From positions 1 through 49,826 of the forward strand of contig CAZEVY010000028.1 in assembly GCA_964515555.1 (NCBI GenBank): a stretch of DNA of 49,826 nt, written 5' to 3'. Under the pieces are notes generated by a model, which saw only the letters and a program-made list of their open reading frames with translations, had not been told where the DNA came from and did not search any database. This DNA is from CAZEVY01 sp964515555 (GTDB lineage Bacteria > Acidobacteriota > Terriglobia > Bryobacterales > Bryobacteraceae). The translations under genes and the position numbers were made by a program. Positions 26,761-35,344 of this stretch are shown piece by piece. The stretch's first letter is position 1. Each line of letters opens with the position of its first letter.

Positions 26761-27174
26761 ATGCGATTCTCCGACATCGACCGCCATCCTTCGGCGCGCA
26801 CGCTGCGGCAGTTCGCCGCGCTGTGGATCGTGTTTTTCGGCGGAATGGCGGCCTGGAAGGCCGTCACTCAGGGACCCGGCCCCGTCGCCGGAGTGCTCGC
26901 GGCCGTGGCCCTGGCGGGCGGTGGGATCGGGCTCGCGATGCCCGCGGCGCTGCGGCCGGTCTTCGTCGGCTGGATGATGCTGGTGTTCCCGATCGGCTGG
27001 GTGGTGTCGCACCTGCTGCTGGGAATCGCCTACGTTTTCCTGTTCATGCCGATCGGGCTGGTCTTCCGGCTGGTCGGCCGCGACCCGCTGTGGCTGCGCA
27101 AGCCGCGCCGCGAATCGTACTGGAGCGAGAAGCCGCCAGTGGACGACCCTTCGCGTTATTATCATCAGTATTAG
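26761..27174 (+). CDS. SxtJ family membrane protein
   Basis: 137 aa with three to four hydrophobic segments (QFAALWIVFFGGMAAWKAV; MMLVFPIGWVVSHLLLGIAY; VFLFMPIGLVFRLVGRDPLW) and a polar tail rich in Pro, Ser and Tyr. The GRDPLW box and the tail with SYWSEKP are characteristic of SxtJ-type proteins. The ATG follows the carbamoyltransferase stop after one base. The family always travels with NodU-like carbamoyltransferases and probably recruits the enzyme or its substrate to the membrane. This is inferred from context, not proved. Confidence 0.85.
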   Translation: MRFSDIDRHPSARTLRQFAALWIVFFGGMAAWKAVTQGPGPVAGVLAAVALAGGGIGLAMPAALRPVFVGWMMLVFPIGWVVSHLLLGIAYVFLFMPIGLVFRLVGRDPLWLRKPRRESYWSEKPPVDDPSRYYHQY

Positions 27175-27183
27175 CAGGTGAGT

Positions 27184-27375
27184 ATGCCCGAGAAACCTTC
27201 CTTCGAACAGGCCGCCGCGCAAGCCGAGCGCGGAATGCTGGCCGAGCTGTGGTCGTTTCTGGGGTCGAACAAGCGCTGGTGGATGGGCCCGATCATCGTG
27301 GTGCTGCTGGCCTTCGGCGCGCTGATTCTGCTCTCGGGTACGGCGGCGGCGCCGTTCATCTACACGCTATTCTGA
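27184..27375 (+). CDS. DUF5989 (SxtK-like) small membrane protein
   Basis: 63 aa with one membrane span (about residues 36-58, GPIIVVLLAFGALILLSGTA). The stretch ELWSFLGSNKRWWMGPIIVV is the DUF5989 signature. An in-frame GTG two codons upstream (27178) is an alternative start, but the AGGTGA just before the ATG looks like a ribosome binding site. It closes the carbamoyltransferase cassette, 9 bases after the SxtJ gene. Its molecular role is unknown. Confidence 0.83.
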   Translation: MPEKPSFEQAAAQAERGMLAELWSFLGSNKRWWMGPIIVVLLAFGALILLSGTAAAPFIYTLF

Positions 27376-27392
27376 CGACCGCGTCCGCGCCG

Positions 27393-28427
27393 CTACTCCA
27401 CCACCGGCCGGCCCAGCACTCCCTCATATTCCCGGTAGTCGATACCGAGCAGCCGCAGAATCGTCGGCGCCACGTCCCGCTGCGCGGCCTCGCGCGGCGA
27501 CACGCCCGCTGCGGGAACGCCCGCGCCCACCAGCGCCATCCACATCTTCTCGGCGCCGGCGACTTTGCTGCCGTGGCTCGACCAGTCCTCCAGCGCCGCG
27601 CCGCGCCCGTGGTCGGTCGTGACGATCATGGCCGTGCGGCCCTTGTAGGCGTCGAGCGATTGGGCCTGCCTCCATAGCGAGCCCAGGCATTCGTCGAAGT
27701 ACTCGGCGGTGCGCAGCACCATGTCGTAGCGGCGGTCGTGCGCCCAGTCGTCGGTCTCGCCGAGGGAGACGTAGAGGAGCCGCGGCCGGAAGACGCGCAT
27801 GTAGTCGAGCGCCATCTCGCAGGTCACGTAATCGTGCCGCACGGTGGCCCACGGAGTCAGCGTGCGAACCTGCACCTGGCTCAGCTCGGCGAGGCGCGGG
27901 GTGGCGCCGGTGGACTCATAGCCGGCGTTCAGGAAAACCGTCCCCGGCTTGCTCTCGGCGATCCATCGGAAATGATTCCAGGAGCCGAACAGCGCCACGT
28001 CGTTGCGTCCGAGTCCCAGCTTGCGGCGCACGAACTCCAGCACCGTCTCGGTGGGATTCTGGAGGTCGATGTTGCCGGTGATGCGGTCGTCCTGGGCGCG
28101 CCCGGTGAGAATCTCCGAGTAGCCGGGAAACGACACGCGATACTTGTTGGTCACCACGACGTTCGGGAGCACCATGCCCTTGCCGGCGATGAGACTCCAG
28201 AAGAACGGCATCAGGGCGGCGCGGCGCGATTCCGGCGAGTCGCGCCAATAGCGGTCGCGGACGGGCTGCGCGCGCTCCATACCGGCCGCTTTTTCCTTGG
28301 CGAACAGCGGGTCGAGTCCGCCGAAGACCTCCTGGGGACGCAGGCCGTCGGCGGTCACCAGGATGACGTTGTGGGCCGGCTGCGCGAGAAGCGCGGGAAT
28401 GACCAGTGCGAGGAAGGCGCGTCGCAT
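27393..28427 (-). CDS. Secreted alkaline phosphatase/sulfatase superfamily protein
   Basis: 344 aa from the ATG that starts a signal peptide (RRAFLALVIPALLAQP). The frame is open further upstream but lacks support. Metal-site elements: D in VILVTADGLRP, a nucleophile region RVSFPGYSEILTG with Ser or Thr, SLGETDDWAHDRRYD, VTTDHGRG and a late histidine in WSSHGSKVAG. The overall order fits the alkaline phosphatase superfamily (phosphodiesterase or sulfatase-like), but the substrate is undefined and the sulfatase CxPxR motif is missing. A perfect TATAAT lies nine bases upstream, so the transcript is probably leaderless. Its end converges on the DUF5989 gene with 17 bases between. Confidence 0.82.
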   Translation of the reverse strand: MRRAFLALVIPALLAQPAHNVILVTADGLRPQEVFGGLDPLFAKEKAAGMERAQPVRDRYWRDSPESRRAALMPFFWSLIAGKGMVLPNVVVTNKYRVSFPGYSEILTGRAQDDRITGNIDLQNPTETVLEFVRRKLGLGRNDVALFGSWNHFRWIAESKPGTVFLNAGYESTGATPRLAELSQVQVRTLTPWATVRHDYVTCEMALDYMRVFRPRLLYVSLGETDDWAHDRRYDMVLRTAEYFDECLGSLWRQAQSLDAYKGRTAMIVTTDHGRGAALEDWSSHGSKVAGAEKMWMALVGAGVPAAGVSPREAAQRDVAPTILRLLGIDYREYEGVLGRPVVE

Positions 28428-28436
28428 TGTGCTGGC

Positions 28437-28442
28437 ATTATA
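28437..28442 (-). promoter_or_regulatory. -10 element of the phosphatase-superfamily gene
   Basis: A perfect TATAAT on the minus strand, nine bases from the ATG at 28427, with no Shine-Dalgarno between. Transcription starting about seven bases downstream would put the 5' end within a few bases of the start codon. Confidence 0.5.
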
Positions 28443-28467
28443 CTGTGCAGATAGGGAGGGGACGATC

Positions 28468-30771
28468 GTGAAGCGCCGTTTGACGCCCATCGCTGCGCTG
28501 ACGCTCGCCCTGACGGCCGCGGCGCAATCCCACCAGGCGACGCTGACGCGCTATTGCGGCGCCTGCCACAACAGCAAGCTGAAGTCCGGGGAGCTGGCGC
28601 TCGATGCGCTCTCGGCCGAGCCCCTGGCGCGGCATCCCGCCGAGTGGGAAAAGGTGGTCCGCAAGCTCGCGGCGCGGCAGATGCCTCCCGAGGGCGCTCC
28701 CAGGCCCGACGAGGCGGCCTACGAGACGCTGCTGGCGTCCATCACCAGGCCGCTCGACGAGGCGCCGCCCAATCCCGGGCGCACCGACACCTTCCGGCGA
28801 CTGAATCGCACCGAGTACCGCAACGCCATCCGCGACCTGCTGGCGCTCGACGTCGACGCCGCCGCGCTGCTGCCGGCCGACGACCTCAGCCGCGGCTTCG
28901 ACAACATCACGCTCGGCGAACTGTCGCCGACGCTGCTGGAGCGCTATCTGTCGGCCGCCCGCAAGATCAGCCGCCTCGCCGTGGGAATGCCGGAGCGCAC
29001 CGTCGGCGGGCACACGGTGTTCCTGCATCCGGAGCTGACGCAGGAGAGCCGCTTCGACAAGCTCCCGCTCGGCACGCGCGGCGGCTCGGCCATGCCGCAC
29101 ACGTTCCCGCTCGACGCCGTCTACGATTTCCAGATCCGGCTGACGCGCGACCGCAACGAGGACATCGAGGGTCTCTACGAACCGCACGAGCTCGAACTCT
29201 CGATTGACGGCGAGCGCGTGCACCTGTTCACGGTGACGCCGCCGCCGCGCGGCGTCGACAATCAGCGCTCGGACGAACATCTCAAGGTTCGCCTGCCGGT
29301 GCGCGCCGGACCGCACATGGTGGGCGTGACGTTCGTGAAGAAGCCGACGGTGCTGGCGGAGACCGAGCGGCAGCCGTATCAATCGCGCTTCAACGCCTAT
29401 CGTCATCCGAGGATGACGCCGGCGGTGTATTCCATCTCGATCAACGGCCCCTACGACGCCAAAGGCCCGGGCGATTCGCCCAGCCGTCGACGCCTGTTCG
29501 TGTGCCGTCCCTCGCAAGGCGAGGAAGACGCCTGCGCGCAGCGCATTCTCTCGACGCTGATGCGGCGCGCGTACCGCAGGCCGGTCAATGCGGCCGACCT
29601 GGCGGCGCCGATGAAGTTCTATCGCGAGACGCACGCGAAGTCGGGCTTCGAGGCGGGAATCGAGATGGCGGTGTCGGCGGTGCTGGTGAGTCCCGACTTT
29701 CTCTTCCGCGTCGAGCAGGACCCGAGGGGCGCCGCCCCGGGATCGGCGTACCGGCTGAGCGACCTGGAGGTCGCCTCGCGGCTTTCTTTCTTCCTCTGGA
29801 GCAGCATCCCGGACGACGAGCTGCTCGACTCCGCCATCGCCGGAAAGCTGCGCGCGCCGGGTGAGATGGAGCGGCACGTCCGCCGCATGCTCGCCGACGA
29901 TCGGTCGCGCGCGCTGACCGCGAACTTCGCCGGGCAGTGGCTGTACCTGCGGAACCTGGAATCGGCCTCGCCCGACATGCGGCTCTACGCCGATTTCGAC
30001 GACAACCTGCGGCAGGCTATGCGCGAGGAGACGGAGCTGTTCTTCGAGAGCATCCTGCGCGAGGACCGCCCCGCGCTCGACCTGCTGCGCGCCGACTACA
30101 CGTTCCTCAACGAGCGACTCGCGAAGCACTACGGGATTCCACACGTCTACGGCAGCCGCTTCCGCCGCGTCGCGCTCGGCGAGGGCAGCATGCGCGGCGG
30201 GCTGCTTCGTCACGCGAGCGTGCTGACTGTGACGTCCTACGCAACGCGCACCTCGCCGGTGATCCGCGGGAACTGGGTGCTGGCGAACATCGTCGGCGCG
30301 CCGCCCCCGCCGCCGCCGGCCTCGGTGCCTGCGCTGAAGGAAAGCGGCACGGGCCCGAAGGCGACCTCGGTGCGCGAGCGGCTGGCCGAGCATCGCGACA
30401 ACCCGGCCTGCTCGGGCTGTCACCGGCTGATGGACCCGGTGGGCTTCGCGCTGGAGAATTACGACGCGGTGGGACGCTGGCGGTCGCGCGAGGAGGGCAG
30501 GCCGATCGACGCGAGCGGCGCGCTGCCCGACGGCAGCCGCTTCGACGGCGTCGCGGGACTCGAGCGGGCGCTGCTGGCCCGGCCCGAGCTGTTCGTCGCA
30601 ACGCTCACCGAGAAGCTCATGACCTACGCGCTCGGGCGCGGGGTCGAGTATTACGACGCGCCGGCGGTACGCCGCATCGTGCGCGAGGCGCGCGGCCGGA
30701 ATTATCGCCTTTCTTCGATTATCCTGGGGATAACGGCGAGCGCGCCGTTTCAGATGAGGAGGTCGCAATGA
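28468..30771 (+). CDS. DUF1592 multi-domain c-type cytochrome protein
   Basis: 767 aa. GTG start with a strong ribosome binding site (GGGAGGGG). A signal peptide (LTPIAALTLALTAAAQ) precedes a cytochrome-like N-terminus with CGACH (C30-H34). Then follow the DUF1587, DUF1592 (PDFLFRVEQDP; RLSFFLWSSIPDDELL), DUF1588 (RGGLLRHASVLTVTSYATRT) and DUF1585 regions. A second haem-type motif CSGCH lies at 648-652 (NPACSGCHRLMDPVGFALE). Proteins of this layout are abundant in planctomycetes and acidobacteria and are always paired with DUF1552 partners. They are thought to act in periplasmic electron transfer or polymer breakdown, but the reaction is unknown. The stop overlaps the DUF1552 start by four bases. 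Confidence 0.9.
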   Translation: MKRRLTPIAALTLALTAAAQSHQATLTRYCGACHNSKLKSGELALDALSAEPLARHPAEWEKVVRKLAARQMPPEGAPRPDEAAYETLLASITRPLDEAPPNPGRTDTFRRLNRTEYRNAIRDLLALDVDAAALLPADDLSRGFDNITLGELSPTLLERYLSAARKISRLAVGMPERTVGGHTVFLHPELTQESRFDKLPLGTRGGSAMPHTFPLDAVYDFQIRLTRDRNEDIEGLYEPHELELSIDGERVHLFTVTPPPRGVDNQRSDEHLKVRLPVRAGPHMVGVTFVKKPTVLAETERQPYQSRFNAYRHPRMTPAVYSISINGPYDAKGPGDSPSRRRLFVCRPSQGEEDACAQRILSTLMRRAYRRPVNAADLAAPMKFYRETHAKSGFEAGIEMAVSAVLVSPDFLFRVEQDPRGAAPGSAYRLSDLEVASRLSFFLWSSIPDDELLDSAIAGKLRAPGEMERHVRRMLADDRSRALTANFAGQWLYLRNLESASPDMRLYADFDDNLRQAMREETELFFESILREDRPALDLLRADYTFLNERLAKHYGIPHVYGSRFRRVALGEGSMRGGLLRHASVLTVTSYATRTSPVIRGNWVLANIVGAPPPPPPASVPALKESGTGPKATSVRERLAEHRDNPACSGCHRLMDPVGFALENYDAVGRWRSREEGRPIDASGALPDGSRFDGVAGLERALLARPELFVATLTEKLMTYALGRGVEYYDAPAVRRIVREARGRNYRLSSIILGITASAPFQMRRSQ

Positions 30772-32102
30772 TCGTCGCTAAGAAGGCCCTGCCGCGGCGG
30801 ACGTTCCTTCGCGGCGCAGGCACCACCCTCGCGCTGCCGCTGCTCGACGCCATGATTCCGGCGATGACGCCGCTCTCGGCGACTCCCGCGAAAGCGCCGC
30901 GCCGCCTGGGCTTCGTCTACATGCCGATGGGCGCGCACATGGCGCGCTGGACGCCCGCGGGCGCGGGCGCGCTCGGCGACCTCTCGCCGACGCTGCGGTC
31001 GCTGGCGCCGGTCGCCGACTACGTGACGGTGCTCACCAACATGGAGCTGCGCAACGCCTATCCCGGCACGCACGCCACGTCGAACGCCGCGTTCCTGAGC
31101 GCCGCCAAGGCGAAGTGGACCGAAAGCTCCGACTATCATCTGGGCACCACCGTCGACCAGGTGGCCGCGCAGCACCTCGGCAGGGAGACGCGGCTGCCGT
31201 CGCTCGAGCTCTCGATGGATCTCCTCACCGTCGTCGGCCAGTGCGACAACGGCTTCGCGTGCGTGTACCAGAACAATCTCTCATGGTCGTCGCCGACGAC
31301 GCCGCTGCCCTCGGAAGCGCATCCGCGCATCGTCTTCGAGCGCCTCTTCGGCGAAGGCGGCTCGTCGGCCGACCGGCTCGCGGAGTTGCGGCGCAACGCC
31401 AGCCTGCTCGATTCAGTCGGCGATGGCATCGCGCGGCTCCAGGGGAAGCTCGGAGCCGGCGACCGCACGCGCGTGAGCCAGTATCTCGACACCGTGCGCG
31501 AGGTGGAACGGCGCATCCAGAAGGCCGAGGCGTCGACCGCCGATTCCCGGCTGCCCGATCTCGACCGCCCGGTCGGCGTGCCGGCGATGTACGGCGACCA
31601 CGCCCGGCTGATGTTCGACTTGCAGGCGCTCGCGTTGCAAGGCGACGTGACGCGCGTGATCGTGTTTCAGCTCGCGCGCGAGACCAGCAATCGCGTGTAC
31701 CCGGAAGCGGGCGTCAGCGAGCCGCATCATCCCCTGACCCACAACGGCGGCGATCCGGAGAAGCTCGCCAAGGTCGCCACGATCAACGCGTTTCACGTGT
31801 CGCTGTTCGCGTACTTTCTCGGAAAACTCAAGTCGATTCCCGAGGGCGACGGCACGCTGCTCGATAACGTCGCGTATCTATACGGAAGCGGGATGGGCAA
31901 CCCCGACCTGCACGACCACGTGAACCTGCCGATTCTGGTCGCGGGCGGGGCCGCCGGGCGCCGCCAGGGCGGCCTGCATATCCGCTACAAGGAGCCGACG
32001 CCGCTGGCGAACGTGCACCTGACGCTGCTCGACAAGGCGGGCGTGCGGCTGGATTCGTTCGCCGACAGTCGCGGCAAGATCGGCGAGCTGGTGTCGATGT
32101 GA
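30768..32102 (+). CDS. DUF1552 protein with Tat signal
   Basis: 444 aa. The twin-arginine motif RRTFLRG at residues 10-16 and a hydrophobic stretch (GTTLALPLLDAMIPAM) predict Tat export, so it probably folds in the cytoplasm. Family features include GFVYMPMGAHMARWTP, the conserved H..N region THATSNAAFL and, late, YGSGMGNPDLHDHVNLPILV. DUF1552 resembles the alkaline-phosphatase-like DUF1501/sulfatase group in layout, but its activity is unknown. The ATGA overlap with DUF1592 and the GTGA overlap with the ankyrin gene show a tightly coupled operon. Confidence 0.9.
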   Translation: MIVAKKALPRRTFLRGAGTTLALPLLDAMIPAMTPLSATPAKAPRRLGFVYMPMGAHMARWTPAGAGALGDLSPTLRSLAPVADYVTVLTNMELRNAYPGTHATSNAAFLSAAKAKWTESSDYHLGTTVDQVAAQHLGRETRLPSLELSMDLLTVVGQCDNGFACVYQNNLSWSSPTTPLPSEAHPRIVFERLFGEGGSSADRLAELRRNASLLDSVGDGIARLQGKLGAGDRTRVSQYLDTVREVERRIQKAEASTADSRLPDLDRPVGVPAMYGDHARLMFDLQALALQGDVTRVIVFQLARETSNRVYPEAGVSEPHHPLTHNGGDPEKLAKVATINAFHVSLFAYFLGKLKSIPEGDGTLLDNVAYLYGSGMGNPDLHDHVNLPILVAGGAAGRRQGGLHIRYKEPTPLANVHLTLLDKAGVRLDSFADSRGKIGELVSM

Positions 32103-33499
32103 GATTGCTGGTCCCATTGCTGGCGATGCTTTCCGCGGCTGCCGCCGATATCGACGGCACCACCGCGCTGCACCGCGCCGTCCATCGCGACGACGTCGAG
32201 GCTGCGCGGCAGCTTCTGCGTTCCGGCGCCGACGCAAAGGCCGCCAATCGCTACGGGGTTACGCCGCTGGCGCTCGCCTGCGAGAACGGAAACGCCGCCA
32301 TCGTCACCATGCTGCTCGACGCGGGGGCGGGCGCGAATGACGCGTTGCCCGGCGGCGAAACGGCGCTGATGACGGCGTCGCGCACCGGTAAAGTGGACGC
32401 CGTGCGGGCGCTCGTCGCGCGAGGCGCGAGCGTCAACGTGAAAGAGCCGCGCCACGGTCAGACCGCCATCATGTGGGCCGCCGCCGAGGGCCATGCCGGC
32501 GTGGTCGAGGCGCTCATCCAGGCGGGGGCGGATTTCCGCGCGCGCGTGGCCTCGGGTTTCACGCCGCTGCTGTTCGCCGTGCGCGAGGGGCGCCCCGATG
32601 TCGTGCGCGTGCTCCTGAAGGCCGGCGCCGACGTCAACGAGACCATCCAGCCGACTGGTCCCGTTCGGCGCATCGGACTCGGCGGCGGGCCTCCGCGCAC
32701 CGGGACGAGCGCGCTGGTGCTGGCGGTGGCGAACGCACACTTCGAGCTGGCGTCGATGCTGCTCGACGCGGGCGCCGATCCCAAAGCCGCCGGCTCCGGC
32801 CTGACGGCGCTGCATGTCATCACCGGCGTTCGCAAGCCCGGAGTCGGCGATAACGATCCCGCGCCGGAGGGATCGGGCGCGATGTCGAGCATCGAGCTGG
32901 TGCGCAAGCTGGTCGCCAAGGGAGCGAATATCAACGCGCGGATGACGCGGCGCGTCAACATCGGCGCGACGATTCTGAACACGCTGGGCGCGACGCCGTT
33001 CTTCATGGCAGCGCGTTCGGCCGACGCCGAGCTGCTGCGCGAGCTGGCCAAGCTCGGCGCCGACACGACGATTCCGAACGCCGATCTGGCGACGCCGCTC
33101 ATGGCGGCGGCCGGGCTGGGGACGCGGTCGCCGGGCGAGGACGCGGGGACGGAGCCGGAAGTCGTCGAGGCGCTCGGCGTGCTCCTCGATCTCGGCGCCG
33201 ATATCAACGCCGTGGATCGCAACGGCGAAACGGCGATGCACGGCGCGGCCTACAAGAACCTCCCGGCGGCCGTGGAGTTCCTGGCGTCGAAGGGCGCGAA
33301 GATCGAGGTCTGGAATCGCAAGAACCGCTTCGGCTGGACGCCGCTGCTGATCGCCGCCGGGTACCGCTTCGGCAACTATAAGCCGTCGCCGGTCACGGTC
33401 GCGGCGCTGACGAAAGTGATGTCGGCGGCGGGCGTGCCGACGGAAATCGTCCCGCCGCCCGGCCGCGATCACAACCTCGAATACAAGAAGACGCCGTAG
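32099..33499 (+). CDS. Secreted ankyrin-repeat protein
   Basis: 466 aa. GTG start overlapping the DUF1552 stop. A short signal peptide (RLLVPLLAMLSAAAA) leads directly into ankyrin repeats. Typical units are GTTALHRAVHRDDVEAARQL, YGVTPLALACENGNAAIVTM, GQTAIMWAAAEGHAGVVEAL and GETAMHGAAYKNLPAAVEFL, about eight to nine in all, with an insertion around residues 182-200. The end (GRDHNLEYKKTP) is polar. Ankyrin proteins bind partner proteins. Here it probably holds the DUF1592/DUF1552 pair together in the periplasm, an inference from the shared operon. Confidence 0.9.
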   Translation: MRLLVPLLAMLSAAAADIDGTTALHRAVHRDDVEAARQLLRSGADAKAANRYGVTPLALACENGNAAIVTMLLDAGAGANDALPGGETALMTASRTGKVDAVRALVARGASVNVKEPRHGQTAIMWAAAEGHAGVVEALIQAGADFRARVASGFTPLLFAVREGRPDVVRVLLKAGADVNETIQPTGPVRRIGLGGGPPRTGTSALVLAVANAHFELASMLLDAGADPKAAGSGLTALHVITGVRKPGVGDNDPAPEGSGAMSSIELVRKLVAKGANINARMTRRVNIGATILNTLGATPFFMAARSADAELLRELAKLGADTTIPNADLATPLMAAAGLGTRSPGEDAGTEPEVVEALGVLLDLGADINAVDRNGETAMHGAAYKNLPAAVEFLASKGAKIEVWNRKNRFGWTPLLIAAGYRFGNYKPSPVTVAALTKVMSAAGVPTEIVPPPGRDHNLEYKKTP

Positions 33500-33557
33500 C
33501 GGCGCGCACAGTCACCGAACTGCAACATATCGCGCGGTCCCCGTAATCGCGCGCCGA

Positions 33558-33563
33558 TATAAT
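33558..33563 (+). promoter_or_regulatory. -10 element of the DUF47-pit operon
   Basis: A perfect TATAAT ends five bases before the TTG start at 33569. No -35 or Shine-Dalgarno sequence is obvious. A transcript from here would start on or next to the start codon. Confidence 0.5.
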
Positions 33564-33568
33564 GAGCC

Positions 33569-34243
33569 TTGGCGAACTTACTTTCGCGGCTCCTTCCCTT
33601 CACCAGCCGAACCCGTCAGGCGGACGACTTCGCGCAGCAGTTCCAGAAGATCGCCGCGCATTCGGTGGCGGCCGCGGGAGAGTTGATCAAGGCGCTCCAG
33701 GGAGATCGGCCCCGGGAGGTCCTGGCGCGAATCGAGCAGATCGAGCACGAGGCCGACGAGGCGGTCCGGGCGGTGCACAGGCTGGTGGACCGTACCTTCA
33801 TCGCGCCCTACGACAAGCGCGACATCGTGCTGCTCTCGCAGCGCCTGGACGACATCGTCGACCAGTTGCGCACCGCCGCGCGGCTGGTGGTGAGCTATCG
33901 CGCGACGGAGTCGCGGCAGGCGGCCGCGCGGAGCGTACCCGCCGTGGCGATGTGCGGGATGATCCAGCGGTCGGCCGCCAAACTCAAGGAAGTCGTCGAC
34001 GCCATGCCGGAGTTCGATCACGACCGCCTCCGCGAGGCCATGAGATCGATCGACGCCATCGAGGATCAGTGCGACGAGACCTTCGCCGAGAGCCTGCGCG
34101 CGGTCTTCCACGATCCCGATCAGCCCATGACCGCCGAAATGCTCGCCTGGCGCGACATCTACCGGCTGCTCGAGCGCGCCACCGACAGTTGCGGCCACGC
34201 CATGGGCGTGATCATCTCGATCGCGCGGCAGGAAGGCAGCTAG
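33569..34243 (+). CDS. DUF47 PhoU-like phosphate transport accessory protein
   Basis: 224 aa, all-helical, cytoplasmic. It has the PhoU-like pattern of paired acidic helices: RIEQIEHEADEAVRAVHRLV, RTFIAPYDKRDIVLLSQRLD and DAIEDQCDETFAESL. DUF47 proteins are encoded beside Pit transporters and regulate or assemble them, binding metal through acidic clusters. The start is a TTG giving LLSRLLPFTSRTRQADDFAQ, the family N-terminus. No better start exists. Five bases separate its stop from the pit gene, so they form one operon. Confidence 0.9.
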   Translation: MANLLSRLLPFTSRTRQADDFAQQFQKIAAHSVAAAGELIKALQGDRPREVLARIEQIEHEADEAVRAVHRLVDRTFIAPYDKRDIVLLSQRLDDIVDQLRTAARLVVSYRATESRQAAARSVPAVAMCGMIQRSAAKLKEVVDAMPEFDHDRLREAMRSIDAIEDQCDETFAESLRAVFHDPDQPMTAEMLAWRDIYRLLERATDSCGHAMGVIISIARQEGS

Positions 34244-34248
34244 CGCGC

Positions 34249-35319
34249 GTGCCGAAAAAGGCGCTGCTCGCCGCCGGCATCGCCGTGGCCCTGGCGGTGG
34301 TCGCCTGGACGACGACGCCGGCGGTCGCCGGCATGCTGCTGGTGTGCGGGCTGGTGCTCGGCGCGGAGTTCGTCAACGGCTGGACGGACGCACCCAACGC
34401 CATCGCGACGCTGATCGCCACCCGGGTGATGACGCCCTCGCAGGCGATCGCCATGGCCGTGGTGATGAACGTTCTCGGTACGCTCTCGGGCACCGCCGTG
34501 GCCGAGACCATGGGCCGCGGCATCGTCGACCCGGCCGCCATCAACCTGCTGACGATTTCGGCCGCCCTGGTCGGCATCATCGTGTGGGGCGCGGTGGCGG
34601 CGCAGTTCGGAATCCCGACCAGCGAGTCGCACGCCCTGGTCGCGGGACTCTCGGGCGCGGCCATCGCCACCGCCGGACCGGGATCGCTGCAATGGGCGGG
34701 ATGGTCGAAGGTGCTGATCGGCGTGGTGTCGGCGCTGGTGTTCGGGTCGCTGCTCTCCTGGATGCTGGCGCGGTCGATCATCTCGATCGCCGGGCCGCGC
34801 CCGCCGCACTCCACCAAGCGCTTCTTCGACCGCTGTCAGATTCTGACCGGGATGGGCATGGCGTTCGCTCACGGACTGAACGACGGCCAGAAGTTCATCG
34901 GCGTCTTCACGCTGGGACTGGTGATGGGAGGCGCGCTCCCGGAGTTTCAGATTCCAACGTGGGTGATCGTGCTGTGCGCCGTCACCATGGGGATCGGGAC
35001 TTCGATAGGGGGCCACGAGATCATCGGCACGCTCGGCGAGAAGATCGCCAAGATTGAAAGCTGGCAGGGCTTCTCGGCGCTGGCCGCCTCGGCGGCCACC
35101 ATCGTGACGCTGTCGGGTTTCGGCGTGCCGCTCAGCACCACCCACACCATCGTCGCCGCCGTGACCGGCGCGGGCGCGGCTCGATCGTCCTCCGTTGTCC
35201 GATGGAGGTACCCGCGGAGGATCGCCTACGCGTCGGTGATTACCTTCCCGCTGTGCGGCGCGATCGCCTTCACGGTGTGCGTGGGGTTCCAGGCGGTGGC
35301 CCGCCTGATCGGCAGGTGA
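34249..35319 (+). CDS. pit: Inorganic phosphate transporter, PiT family
   Basis: 356-aa membrane protein with about ten helices. The two inverted family signatures are present: GAEFVNGWTDAPNAIATLIA in the first half and GMAFAHGLNDGQKFIGVFTL in the second. IPTSESHALVAGLSGAAIA and GVPLSTTHTIVAAVTGAGAA also pair up. PiT transporters carry phosphate (or metal phosphate) with protons or sodium. GTG start with AGGAAGG upstream. It works with the DUF47 protein encoded just before it. No other phosphate-uptake genes lie nearby. Confidence 0.93.
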   Translation: MPKKALLAAGIAVALAVVAWTTTPAVAGMLLVCGLVLGAEFVNGWTDAPNAIATLIATRVMTPSQAIAMAVVMNVLGTLSGTAVAETMGRGIVDPAAINLLTISAALVGIIVWGAVAAQFGIPTSESHALVAGLSGAAIATAGPGSLQWAGWSKVLIGVVSALVFGSLLSWMLARSIISIAGPRPPHSTKRFFDRCQILTGMGMAFAHGLNDGQKFIGVFTLGLVMGGALPEFQIPTWVIVLCAVTMGIGTSIGGHEIIGTLGEKIAKIESWQGFSALAASAATIVTLSGFGVPLSTTHTIVAAVTGAGAARSSSVVRWRYPRRIAYASVITFPLCGAIAFTVCVGFQAVARLIGR

Positions 35320-35344
35320 GGCCGGGCCGCCACGCGCGCCCGCG

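Noticed and set aside
24903..27375. Saxitoxin-type biosynthetic cluster
   Set aside because: Only the carbamoyltransferase cassette is present. No polyketide, amidinotransferase or other sxt-type genes are in the window.
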